Below, in pieces: positions 23,273 through 31,354 of a DNA stretch of 64,000 nucleotides. Position 1 is the stretch's first letter, and each line of letters opens with the position of its first letter. The DNA is from an uncultured Clostridia bacterium (GTDB lineage Bacteria; Bacillota; Clostridia; Oscillospirales; Ruminococcaceae): positions 124,001-188,000 of the forward strand of contig CANRKB010000001.1 in assembly GCA_947631115.1 (NCBI GenBank). The letters are read 5' to 3'. The translations under genes were made by a program, and so were the position numbers. The notes beneath the pieces were generated by a model. It saw only the letters and a program-made list of their open reading frames with translations, made no database searches and was not told the origin of the DNA.

Positions 23273-24793
23273 ATGGAGTTTAATGTTTATACGGTCGCGG
23301 CGTTCGTGCTTTACGCCGTGGTAATAATCGCAATAGGAATAATTTCCTTTAAGCGTTCAAAAAATATGAATGACTATTTCCTCGGCGGAAGAAACCTCGG
23401 AAGCTGGACAACGGCAATTTCCGCGCAGGCTTCGGACATGAGCGGCTGGCTGCTTATGGGACTCCCGGGTTCGATACTTGTCGGCGGTCTTACGCAAAGC
23501 TGGATAGCTATAGGACTTTTCGTCGGTACATATCTTAACTGGCTTATCTGCGCTTCAAGGCTTCGCAAAATGTCTTATGCTGCGGGCGACGCCATAACTA
23601 TCCCCGAGTATTTCCAGAAGCGTTTCTTCAGTTCTTCTCCCGTTTTGAGATTTGTTTGCGCGGCGATAATTTTCTTCTTCTTCCTCATCTACACCGCGTC
23701 TGCTTTCAGCAGCGGCGCAAAGCTGTTTAACTACGTTTTCGGGATAGATTATACCCTTGCGCTCACTATAGGCGCGCTTATTATCATCTCGTATACGTTC
23801 CTCGGAGGATTTCTTGCGGTCTGCTATACCGACGTTATACAGGGTATGCTGATGTTCGCGGCATTGATAGTAGTGCCTTTGGTTATTGTATTTCAGACAA
23901 AGGACATGGGCGCTGTATTTGACGCGGCAGTTGCAAACGAAACCATTTCCAAGTATTATCTGAGCTTTATACATAATCCCGACGGTTCGCTGGCTATTAC
24001 TACCATTGTTTCGGGACTTGCATGGGGACTCGGTTATTTCGGTATGCCGCATATCCTCGTTCGCTTTATGGCAATCAAGAGCAGCGATATGATAAAGAAA
24101 TCCCGCATAATCGCGACAGTCTGGGTATTTGTAACGCTTGTAGCGGCGGCGCTTGTCGGAATTTTCGGAATGATATTCTTAAACGCTCCCGAAAACGCAG
24201 AGCTTCTCGCTAAGTTCAACGCGATAGGCGACAGCGAAAAGATCTTTATGTTCCTTTCAAGTTCGCTCTTGCCCGCGCTTATTGCAGGCATAATCCTTTC
24301 CGCAATTCTTGCGGCAATTATGAGCACCGCCGACAGCCAGCTTCTCGTAACGTCCTCGGCGGTAACGAACGATATGTTCAAGCTCTTTAAGAAAAACGCT
24401 TCGGATAAAACTCTTATGTGGATTTCAAGAGGCGCGGTAATTTTAGTTGCGGTTATAGCTTACTTTATCGCGTTTGACCCGAACAGCTCCGTTATGGGTC
24501 TTGTGTCATATGCATGGGCAGGCTTCGGCGCGGCGTTCGGTCCCGCAATGCTCTTATCATTGTTCTGGAAGAAGATGACAATGCCCGGAGCCGTTGCAGG
24601 AATTATAGCGGGCGGCGCTTCGGTAATTTTGTGGGAGAGCATTCCCGTGCTTTCGGGAACAGGCGTTTATTCGCTTCTGCCCGCGTTCTTTATCGCGCTT
24701 GCAGCGGTAGTAGTTGTTTCGCTTATGACAAAGGTAGACGGGAAAAAGGTGGACGAGCTTTTCGCAAAGGCAAAGGAAACAAAGCTCGATTAA
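23273..24793 (+). CDS. putP: Sodium/proline symporter PutP
   Basis: 506-residue solute:sodium symporter with about 13 membrane helices. The N-terminal DYFLGGRNLG and SAQASDMSGWLLMGLPG motifs are those of PutP, and TADSQLLVTSS marks the conserved helix of the Na+ site. It imports proline with Na+ for use as an osmolyte or nutrient. Single-gene unit with its own promoter. proBA elsewhere in the window would make proline, so the cell can both take up and synthesise it. Confidence 0.93.
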   Translation: MEFNVYTVAAFVLYAVVIIAIGIISFKRSKNMNDYFLGGRNLGSWTTAISAQASDMSGWLLMGLPGSILVGGLTQSWIAIGLFVGTYLNWLICASRLRKMSYAAGDAITIPEYFQKRFFSSSPVLRFVCAAIIFFFFLIYTASAFSSGAKLFNYVFGIDYTLALTIGALIIISYTFLGGFLAVCYTDVIQGMLMFAALIVVPLVIVFQTKDMGAVFDAAVANETISKYYLSFIHNPDGSLAITTIVSGLAWGLGYFGMPHILVRFMAIKSSDMIKKSRIIATVWVFVTLVAAALVGIFGMIFLNAPENAELLAKFNAIGDSEKIFMFLSSSLLPALIAGIILSAILAAIMSTADSQLLVTSSAVTNDMFKLFKKNASDKTLMWISRGAVILVAVIAYFIAFDPNSSVMGLVSYAWAGFGAAFGPAMLLSLFWKKMTMPGAVAGIIAGGASVILWESIPVLSGTGVYSLLPAFFIALAAVVVVSLMTKVDGKKVDELFAKAKETKLD

Positions 24794-24806
24794 AGTCGTT
24801 TAAATT

Positions 24807-24826
24807 CAGCATTGATGCTGTATAAT
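24807..24826 (+). promoter_or_regulatory. Palindrome abutting the terD-like gene's -10
   Basis: CAGCATTGATGCTG (24807-24820), a 14-bp perfect inverted repeat, directly precedes TATAAT (24821-24826). No good -35 lies 17 bp upstream, so an activator or repressor acting at this palindrome is plausible. Confidence 0.55.
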
Positions 24827-24863
24827 AAAACATAGAGCTAAAATTTTTCAAGGAGGAAAAATT

Positions 24864-25451
24864 ATGTCTGTAAATCTTCAAAAGGGACAAAAGGTAGACC
24901 TTACAAAATCAAACGCGGGTCTTAAAACAATCGTTGTCGGGCTTGGCTGGGACGAAGCTCCGAAAAAGTTCTCGCTGTTTTCAAGACAGGAGGACATCGA
25001 CTGCGACGCTTCGGCTATACTTATCGGCGCGTCGGGAAGACTTGAAACGCCGAATGATGTCGTATATTACGGCAATCTTACGCACATGAGCGGTTCTGTT
25101 CGCCATTGCGGAGATAACCTCACGGGCGCGGGCGACGGCGACGACGAGCAGATAATAGTAGAGCTCAACAGAGTTCCCGCAAATTATACAAAAATCGTGT
25201 TTACCGTCACTATCTATCAGGCGCGCGAGCGCAAGCAGCAGTTCGGCATGATAAGAAACGCGTTTATCCGCGTTGTGGACGCCGATAACGGAAAGGAACT
25301 CTGCAAGTTCAACCTTTCCGAAAATTATGACGGAAGAACGGCTATGGTCTTCGGCGAGGTTTACCGTCACAACGGCGAGTGGAAATTCGGCGCGATAGGC
25401 GAGCCTACAAACGACAACGGCATAGGCGAAATGGTAGAAAGGTTCCGTTGA
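24864..25451 (+). CDS. TerD-family protein
   Basis: 195-residue TerD/YceD-type protein, a calcium-binding fold linked to tellurite resistance and general stress. Family marks are VNLQKGQKVDLTK, the VVGLGWD strand, DIDCDASAILI and the GDGDDEQI metal loop. It lacks companion genes such as terC, terB or an ATP-grasp gene, so it is a solitary member; the tellurite label should not be taken as function. A tiny membrane protein follows 46 bp later. Confidence 0.9.
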   Translation: MSVNLQKGQKVDLTKSNAGLKTIVVGLGWDEAPKKFSLFSRQEDIDCDASAILIGASGRLETPNDVVYYGNLTHMSGSVRHCGDNLTGAGDGDDEQIIVELNRVPANYTKIVFTVTIYQARERKQQFGMIRNAFIRVVDADNGKELCKFNLSENYDGRTAMVFGEVYRHNGEWKFGAIGEPTNDNGIGEMVERFR

Positions 25452-25497
25452 TTAAAACTGTTGATTAAAACCGCTTTTAAAAACGCAGGAGGTAAAA

Positions 25498-25635
25498 ATG
25501 AACGCTAAGATTTTATGCATTGTTTCGGGAATATTGGTATTTATCGCAGCCGCAGCTTCAGTTGCCGCGTTCTTGCTTCTGAGAAAAACGGATATGTGCG
25601 AGGACGATTATTTTGACATAGAAGAGGGCGTCTGA
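25498..25635 (+). CDS. 45-aa single-pass membrane protein
   Basis: Too short for the ORF track. ATG has a strong AGGAGG ribosome site 6 bases upstream. The protein begins MNAKILCIVSG, has one membrane helix (about residues 5-28) and a short acidic cytoplasmic tail rich in Asp/Glu. Its TGA overlaps the ATG of the next gene (TGATG), which supports real translation and coupling. I do not recognise a family. It sits between the TerD-like and YbaK-like genes. Confidence 0.8.
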   Translation: MNAKILCIVSGILVFIAAAASVAAFLLLRKTDMCEDDYFDIEEGV

Positions 25636-26111
25636 TGTCGAAAGAAGCAAAGACAAACGCCCTTAGAATGTTAGATAAGCTGAAGATAAGCTACGCTGCT
25701 CATACCTACGAATGTGAGGATTTTTCGGACGGCATACAGGTCGCCGATATGCTCGGACAGGAGTATTCGAGAACGTTCAAGACCATTGTTACGGTTGCAA
25801 AAAACGGGAAGAATTATGTTTTCGTATTGCCCGTCGACCGCGAGCTTGATCTTAAGAAATGCGCGAGGTGCGCAAAAGAAAAGGCGCTTGAGCCTGTCCA
25901 TGTAAAAGATATAAACGCGCTTACGGGATATATTCGCGGAGGGGTCTCTCCGATAGGAATGAAAAAGCCGTTTCCGACGTTTATAGATGAAACGGCAAAA
26001 GGGCAGGAGAGCATATTTGTGAGCGGAGGAAGACTTGGGCTTCAGATAGAGCTTTCGCCCGACGCGCTCGCAGAAGCCTGCTCGGGAGATTTCGCCGATA
26101 TAACGTTTTAA
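25635..26111 (+). CDS. ybaK: YbaK/EbsC-type aminoacyl-tRNA deacylase
   Basis: 158-residue YbaK-family protein that hydrolyses mischarged Cys-tRNA(Pro). The catalytic-site Lys region (FKTIVTVAKNG), VLPVDRELDLKK, the GGVSPIGMKK loop and the FVSGGRLGLQIELSP end are all typical. It would edit errors made by prolyl-tRNA synthetase. Start codon overlaps the stop of the 45-aa protein. Confidence 0.93.
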   Translation: MSKEAKTNALRMLDKLKISYAAHTYECEDFSDGIQVADMLGQEYSRTFKTIVTVAKNGKNYVFVLPVDRELDLKKCARCAKEKALEPVHVKDINALTGYIRGGVSPIGMKKPFPTFIDETAKGQESIFVSGGRLGLQIELSPDALAEACSGDFADITF

Positions 26112-26139
26112 GATACTAAAAGTTTGTAAATTAAAACGT

Positions 26140-26196
26140 CGGAGGGCAGAGGAGAAGTATGTTTTATTATGCAAACAACTTTTCCTCTGTCCTCCG
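26140..26196. repeat. Long hairpin after ybaK
   Basis: 19-bp arms CGGAGGGCAGAGGAGAAGT / ACTTTTCCTCTGTCCTCCG with a 19-base loop and one weak pair. There is no T-run directly after it. It could protect the ybaK transcript end. Confidence 0.7.
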
Positions 26197-26257
26197 ACTT
26201 CTGTCTTCGGATAATAAAATGCTCCTTTAAGATCCTCTTATATCTCACATAAGCCTT

Positions 26258-26291
26258 GAGCCGCTGCCCATAAGCAGCGGCTCTTTGTTTG
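26258..26291. terminator. Terminator between ybaK and the Cys-rich gene
   Basis: Perfect 10-bp stem GAGCCGCTGC/GCAGCGGCTC, loop CCATAA, then TTTGTTTG. It suits the rightward transcript and lies between convergent genes. Confidence 0.85.
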
Positions 26292-26313
26292 TTATGGGAA
26301 TGTCAATAAGAGC

Positions 26314-26487
26314 TTAGCAACCGCATCCGCAGCCGTTGTTTCCGCATCCGCAGCCGTCGTTGTTGCCGCAGCCGCAGCCGTTAGAGTTCGCATAAGCGGT
26401 ACCGTTGTTGCCGCCGCAAACGTTCATCAAGAGAATGAGAATAAGGATCCAGCAGCAGCCGTTTCCGCCGAGATTAAAGCATGACAT
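26314..26487 (-). CDS. 57-aa Cys/Gly-rich small protein
   Basis: Absent from the ORF track (under 60 aa). ATG has a perfect AAGGAGG site. The protein has 11 Cys in 57 residues: a short start (MSCFNLGGNG), one hydrophobic stretch (WILILILLMNV, about 13-23) and a C-terminal part of repeated GCGCGNN units. Similar tiny Gly/Cys-rich proteins occur in gut Clostridia, some labelled 'high-cysteine' chorion-like by automatic pipelines; none has a proven role I know of. Candidates are spore-coat crosslinking, metal binding or a secreted peptide. No modification enzymes are adjacent, which weakens the peptide-antibiotic idea. Confidence 0.85.
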   Translation of the reverse strand: MSCFNLGGNGCCWILILILLMNVCGGNNGTAYANSNGCGCGNNDGCGCGNNGCGCGC

Positions 26488-26707
26488 AATAATGTCCTCC
26501 TTGAAATTATATTGAAACCCTCCGCTCCCCTGCGGAGCTTTGCGTTTCTTGGTACATATTATGCCTCTTAAGGAAATCGGTTACAAAAAAAGTATACAGT
26601 GTACAATGCACAAGTATTCAACTTTTGTATAAAAAAGTTGCCGTTCGGGCATGAACGGCACAAATGGAGGATTGTATGAAAGGTATTTCACTTTTTCATC
26701 TGAGTTT

Positions 26708-26736
26708 ATTTTATCACATTCAAAAAATAAAATCAA
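26708..26736 (-). promoter_or_regulatory. Promoter for the Cys-rich gene
   Basis: Leftward TTGATT (26731-26736), 17-bp spacer, TGTGATAAAAT with -10 TAAAAT (26708-26713). It gives a leader of about 210 bases containing hairpin GCCGTTC/GAACGGC (26639-26660 region) and an inverted repeat CTCCGC/GCGGAG. A long leader on so short a gene suggests post-transcriptional control. A weaker alternative promoter lies nearer the gene. Confidence 0.6.
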
Positions 26737-26906
26737 TATAAATGACAAAACTGTAATAATTTTTTTAATATTGTAACTTTTTTGTAACTTTTAGCTATAT
26801 TTTTTTTGAAAATATCATGAAAAATAATAAAAAAGGCTTTTCAAACAAGAATAAATATGCTATAATAAATGTGTATGGAACGAAAGAAAAATAAGGGTGC
26901 AATAAA

Positions 26907-28004
26907 ATGATATATCTTGATAACGCCGCGACGACAAAGCCGTGCGCTGAATGTATAAGGGCTGTCAATGAAGCAATGGAAAACACCTTTGGAAACGCAA
27001 GCTCTTTGCATAAGCTCGGGACTTCTTCCATTATGCTTATAAGCAGGGCAAGAACGGCCGTCCTTCGCGGAATGTCGCTCGGAAAAGCGCAGCTTGAGGG
27101 AAACGTTTTGTTCACCTCGGGCGCTACCGAAAGCAACAACACCGCTCTTTTGGGAATAAATCTCAGAAACGGAAAGATAGTTACCACTTCTATGGAACAC
27201 CCCTCGCAGGCAAAGGTCATAAATAAGTTTGAAGAACGCGGGCATGAGGTCATAAGACTTTCGCCGAAAGATCATGACGACTTTGAAAAAGCGATAGCTG
27301 ACACGGTTGACGAAAAGACCGCTCTGGTGTCGTGCATGGCGGTAAATAACGAAACGGGTTTTTGCGTAGACGTAAAGAGGCTTTACAATGCCGTAAAAGC
27401 TAAAAACCCCAAGACGCTCGTTCATATCGACGCAGTCCAGGGATTTCTTAAAATACCTCTCGACGGCGACCTTATAAGCGTTTCGGGGCATAAAGTCCAC
27501 GCGACAAAGGGAATAGGCGCGCTCTACATAAAAAAGGGCGTAACGCTTTCTCCGCTGCTTCTGGGCGGCGGTCAGCAGAACGACCTGCGTTCGGGAACCG
27601 AGCCGGTTGAACTTATCGCGGGATTTGAGGCGGCAATAAACGCTTATGAGTATAAGCGGGAGTTGTTCCGAAAATTAAAAGCGCAGCTGCTCGAAAGGCT
27701 TTCCGACGTTCAAGATGTGAAACTTAACTCAAATGAAAAGTGCCTGCCGAATATCGTAAATTTCAGCGTCAGGGGAGTGCGCTCGGAGATCATGCTCCAT
27801 TCGCTCGAAGAAGCGGATATATGCGTGTCCAGCGGGTCCGCCTGCTCAAAAGGAAAGATAAGCGGCGTTTTGAAAGCGTTCGGAGTTTCCGATAAAGACG
27901 CCGACTGCGCGGTGAGAGTTTCAATGTGCACGGATAATACGGAAGAAGAGATAGAGCTTTTGTGCGATAAAATAATTAAGACAGTAAATAACATAAGGCG
28001 ATAA
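26907..28004 (+). CDS. Cysteine desulfurase (NifS/NifZ type) of the thiI operon
   Basis: 365-residue PLP enzyme that takes sulfur from cysteine. It shows DNAATTKP at the N-terminus, TSGATESNN, HIDAVQGFLK, PLP-Lys motif SGHKVHATKG, and catalytic Cys in the SSGSACSKG loop. It is 5' of crcB and thiI; in Bacillus a similar dedicated enzyme (NifZ) feeds sulfur to ThiI for s4U in tRNA, so that role is likely. A TATAAT lies about 40 bp upstream. The second desulfurase at 44980 is paired with nifU and probably serves Fe-S clusters. Confidence 0.93.
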   Translation: MIYLDNAATTKPCAECIRAVNEAMENTFGNASSLHKLGTSSIMLISRARTAVLRGMSLGKAQLEGNVLFTSGATESNNTALLGINLRNGKIVTTSMEHPSQAKVINKFEERGHEVIRLSPKDHDDFEKAIADTVDEKTALVSCMAVNNETGFCVDVKRLYNAVKAKNPKTLVHIDAVQGFLKIPLDGDLISVSGHKVHATKGIGALYIKKGVTLSPLLLGGGQQNDLRSGTEPVELIAGFEAAINAYEYKRELFRKLKAQLLERLSDVQDVKLNSNEKCLPNIVNFSVRGVRSEIMLHSLEEADICVSSGSACSKGKISGVLKAFGVSDKDADCAVRVSMCTDNTEEEIELLCDKIIKTVNNIRR

Positions 28005-28008
28005 TATT

Positions 28009-28374
28009 ATGGGTTTTGTTTTTGTAGGACTTGGCGGCGCGGCAGGCGCGGTGCTTAGGTATCTGATAAGCCTTATCCCGTATAAAGGCGATTTCCCGCT
28101 GCTTACTCTTATTACAAATCTTTTGGGCGCGCTGCTTATCGGATTTATAAGCGGTATAGCCGAAAAGAAACTTTCGGAGAACGCGGTGCTGTTTTTGAAA
28201 ACGGGATTGTGCGGAGGGTTTACGACTTTTTCGACATTTTCGCTCGAAGCATATAAGCTGTTTACGTCAAATCATGCTTTTCTTGCGGTGATATATTCGA
28301 TACTCAGCGTTGTTCTTTGCATAACGGGCGTGTTCGCGGGAATGTTCGCCGCAAAGAAAATTGTAAAAATATAA
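28009..28374 (+). CDS. crcB: Fluoride channel CrcB/Fluc
   Basis: 121-residue, four-helix Fluc protein forming a dual-topology F- channel. GGAAGAVLRY near the N-terminus and the signature GLCGGFTTFSTFS are intact. It lies 4 bp after the desulfurase gene inside the operon, with no fluoride riboswitch in front of it, so it is not under the usual local control. Single copy, consistent with a homodimer. Confidence 0.95.
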   Translation: MGFVFVGLGGAAGAVLRYLISLIPYKGDFPLLTLITNLLGALLIGFISGIAEKKLSENAVLFLKTGLCGGFTTFSTFSLEAYKLFTSNHAFLAVIYSILSVVLCITGVFAGMFAAKKIVKI

Positions 28375-28384
28375 AGAGGAATTT

Positions 28385-29578
28385 ATGAAAGAAATCATTC
28401 TGGCAAAATACGGAGAGATAGCTCTCAAAGGCGACAACAGAAGCACATTTGAGGATATTCTCTCCAGAAACATAAAGCGAAGGCTGAAACGCCTCGGAAG
28501 TTTTTCCCTTAACAGACGGCAGTCTACCGTCTATATCGAGCCGCTCGAAGAGGATATTGACATCGACGCGGCGGTAGCCGAAGTAAAAAAGATATTCGGC
28601 ATAAGCGCGATACAAAGGTGCGCGGTGTTTCCGAAAGATTTTGAAGTCGTGGTCGAAAACCTCGGTTACCTTGACGGGGCATTGGCGGGAGCAAAATCGT
28701 TCAAGATCGAAGCGAAGCGCTCGGACAAGACCTTTCCGCTTAGATCGCCCGATATTCAGCAGAAGCTCGGCGACGCGGTGCTTGACAGATTTCCGCACCT
28801 GAAAGTTGACGTACATGAGCCTGAGGTAACCGTAAGGCTTGAGATACGCGACAACGGCGCATATCTTTCTGCAAAGCGCATAGCGGGTCAGGGAGGACTT
28901 CCCGTAGGGTCAAGCGGAAAAGCGCTGCTTATGCTTTCGGGAGGGATAGACAGCCCGGTTGCGGGTTATATGATGGCAAAGCGCGGACTTATAGTCGATT
29001 GTATACATTATGTCAGCCCGCCTTATACCTCGGACAGAGCAAGGCTGAAGGTCGAAAAGCTCTGCGAGGAAATGACGGAGTATTGCGGAGATATACGGTT
29101 TTTCTGCGTTCCCTTTACGGAAATCCAGGAAAAGCTCCGCGACAGCTGCCCCGAAGAGTTTTTTACCGTAATAATGCGCAGAATGATGATGAAGATAGCG
29201 AACAAGATCTGCGGACGCGAGGGTTACGGCGCGATAATTACGGGCGAGAGCCTTGCGCAGGTCGCTTCGCAGACGCTTGCGGCTCTGGAGTGTACAAATG
29301 CGGCGGCGGAATTTCCCGTGTTCAGACCCGTTATAGGAATGGACAAAACGGAGATAACGGAAATTTCCCGAAAGATAGGAACTTTTGAAACGTCCATTAT
29401 GCCTTATGAGGACTGCTGCACGGTATTTACCCCCAGACACCCCCGCACCAAACCGAAGCTTTCCGACATAACAGCCGCGGAGAAAAACGCGGATTTTGAT
29501 AAAATGGTAGACGAGGCGGTCGAAAAAACTACCGTAAAGCGCTTTAAATTCGGAGAAAGGACAGTGTTTCTCGACTGA
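28385..29578 (+). CDS. thiI: tRNA 4-thiouridine synthase ThiI
   Basis: 397 residues: N-terminal ferredoxin-like and THUMP domains (about 1-165), then a PP-loop ATPase domain with SGGIDSPVAGY (about 181). It thiolates U8 of tRNAs. The C-terminal rhodanese domain of the E. coli enzyme is absent, as in most Firmicutes, which need a partner desulfurase, found two genes upstream. The stop overlaps the next start (TGATG). Confidence 0.96.
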   Translation: MKEIILAKYGEIALKGDNRSTFEDILSRNIKRRLKRLGSFSLNRRQSTVYIEPLEEDIDIDAAVAEVKKIFGISAIQRCAVFPKDFEVVVENLGYLDGALAGAKSFKIEAKRSDKTFPLRSPDIQQKLGDAVLDRFPHLKVDVHEPEVTVRLEIRDNGAYLSAKRIAGQGGLPVGSSGKALLMLSGGIDSPVAGYMMAKRGLIVDCIHYVSPPYTSDRARLKVEKLCEEMTEYCGDIRFFCVPFTEIQEKLRDSCPEEFFTVIMRRMMMKIANKICGREGYGAIITGESLAQVASQTLAALECTNAAAEFPVFRPVIGMDKTEITEISRKIGTFETSIMPYEDCCTVFTPRHPRTKPKLSDITAAEKNADFDKMVDEAVEKTTVKRFKFGERTVFLD

Positions 29579-30075
29579 TGGACAGTTTTAAGTTCGCCGA
29601 AGTTGAGCGGCTTGTGGAGCTTTGCGCCGAGAAAAAAGTGAAGATAGCGACTGCAGAAAGCTGTACGGGAGGAATGATTTCCGAACAAATAACTTCCGTT
29701 TCGGGCAGCAGCGCGGTGATTGAGTTCGGATTGTGTTCTTATTCAAACAGGATAAAGCACGAAATATTGGGAGTTTCAAAAGAAACTCTCGAAGAATTTT
29801 CCGAATACAGCGAACAGTGCGCAAAGGAAATGGCAGACGGAGCAAGGCGCATTTCCGGAGCGGATATAGCGGTTTCGACGACGGGAGTCGCAGGACCGAC
29901 GGGAGGTTCTCTCGAACACCCCGTGGGAGAGGTCTTTATAGGGATAAGCTTTGAAAAGGGCGTTTTCGCAAAACGTTTTTTGTTTTCGGGAAGCAGGGAA
30001 GACATACGCCGACAGGCGGCGAAAGAAGCGTTAAAAATGCTGATGTTCAGCGTTTGTGACAATATACCACACTGA
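29578..30075 (+). CDS. pncC: CinA C-terminal domain protein, NMN amidohydrolase (PncC)
   Basis: 165-residue stand-alone CinA C-terminal domain that deamidates nicotinamide mononucleotide in NAD recycling. Marks are KIATAESCTGGMISEQITSV and VSTTGVAGPTGG. The N-terminal molybdopterin-binding-like half of full CinA is missing. It overlaps thiI by one base at the junction. Last gene of the desulfurase-crcB-thiI-pncC unit. Confidence 0.92.
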   Translation: MDSFKFAEVERLVELCAEKKVKIATAESCTGGMISEQITSVSGSSAVIEFGLCSYSNRIKHEILGVSKETLEEFSEYSEQCAKEMADGARRISGADIAVSTTGVAGPTGGSLEHPVGEVFIGISFEKGVFAKRFLFSGSREDIRRQAAKEALKMLMFSVCDNIPH

Positions 30076-30116
30076 CACACAACTATCCAATAACATTTCA
30101 TAACGGAGGAATTTTT

Positions 30117-31322
30117 ATGTTGGACAAAGAGGAATTTGACAAATCAAAAAAGAAAGAAGAGCTTCAAATTGCGCTCGATAAAATGGGAGCGACGGCTTCG
30201 GATTTTGCGAGTGAAAAAAAATCGGAAAATGAAAAGCCTAAGGGAAACGTTCTTGTAAGAGCCGCGAGGTCAATCGTTCCGATGAAAGGCGACAGCAAGG
30301 GCGAGATAGCCAGAAAAATTTTCCTGATAGTTTCGCTTATAGTATTCATCGCCGCTCTTTCTTATCTTATCTTGGAACTCACGGGAATAAGCAGTTCTTA
30401 TGAACAAGATAAAGAACTCGGCGAATTGGCGGGTTCTCCGCTGGTAGACGTAGAGGTGGAACTGAACGACTATACCGTTCCTCATCAGGTGCAGAACCCT
30501 ATCACTGCCGAGGTTACGGGACCGGGAACAGAAGACCCCGAATATACCGACCTTACGCCCGTGAAAAATACTCCCTTAAATATCAACTGGCAGGATTTGT
30601 GGAAAATAAATCCCGATATAAAGGGCTGGATAAAGCTTACGGGAACGCTCATAAACTATCCTGTTTTACAGTCGAGCGACAACGATTATTATCTTTATCA
30701 TGACGTTTATAAGAACAGCAGTTCGTCCGCTTGTATAATATCAAGCTATCTGAACACATGGGACGAGAATGATGATAACGTCGTTCTGTTCGGTCATAAT
30801 ATGGTTGCGGGAACAATGTTCTCATATCTTGTGCATTACGTTCCCAACGACTATTCGACCGAGCCTCTCGCGTTCTACAAAGTACACCCGACCATTCAGC
30901 TTGCAACTCCCGACGGAAGAAACGAGACCTACAAAATTTTCGCGGGATGTTATTTAAATACTCAGGAAAGCCGCGGAGAAGTATTTGACTATGTAAATAA
31001 AACCAAGTTTTCGAGCGTTGACGATTTCAACAATTATGTGCTCGGCGTTATGGACAGAAGCTGGTTCTATACTGATGTTGATTTGACTTACGGCGACGAC
31101 CTCCTCACTTTGTCCACGTGTTCATGGCCTCTGGGTCGTGCCGCATGCGATACAAGATGGGTTGTTTTTGCAAGAAGAGTACGCGAGGGCGAGAGTGAAA
31201 ACGTCGATACTACAGTCGCAACGCGTAATTATAATCCGAAGTTGTTCACATACTGGTATCAGGCAAGAGGCGGCAGCTGGAGAGGAAGAACGTGGGATAC
31301 GTCAAAGCTTCTCAGCTACTAA
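30117..31322 (+). CDS. Class B sortase, first of three
   Basis: 401 residues. The cytoplasmic N-terminus (about 70 residues) ends in the motif PMKGDSKGEIARKI just before the membrane helix (about 60-82). The extracytoplasmic class B sortase domain has His226 (FGHNM), Cys335 (LSTCSW) and Arg347, the catalytic set. After the domain a 40-residue tail ends in GGSWRGRTWDTS. Sortases join surface proteins to peptidoglycan or pilins by transpeptidation. I found no LPXTG-like substrate in the window. It is 33 bp ahead of sortase 2. Confidence 0.92.
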   Translation: MLDKEEFDKSKKKEELQIALDKMGATASDFASEKKSENEKPKGNVLVRAARSIVPMKGDSKGEIARKIFLIVSLIVFIAALSYLILELTGISSSYEQDKELGELAGSPLVDVEVELNDYTVPHQVQNPITAEVTGPGTEDPEYTDLTPVKNTPLNINWQDLWKINPDIKGWIKLTGTLINYPVLQSSDNDYYLYHDVYKNSSSSACIISSYLNTWDENDDNVVLFGHNMVAGTMFSYLVHYVPNDYSTEPLAFYKVHPTIQLATPDGRNETYKIFAGCYLNTQESRGEVFDYVNKTKFSSVDDFNNYVLGVMDRSWFYTDVDLTYGDDLLTLSTCSWPLGRAACDTRWVVFARRVREGESENVDTTVATRNYNPKLFTYWYQARGGSWRGRTWDTSKLLSY

Positions 31323-31354
31323 GCCGCGGTAAGCTTCATAAGGAGTGATCGTTT

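Noticed and set aside
26676-26741. 21-codon plus-strand frame with GGAGG
   Set aside because: It overlaps a better leftward promoter; the peptide has no feature beyond a good ribosome site. Kept only as a remark.
28009-28374. Fluoride riboswitch for crcB
   Set aside because: Only 4 bp separate crcB from the preceding gene, and nothing like the crcB motif is seen upstream of the operon.
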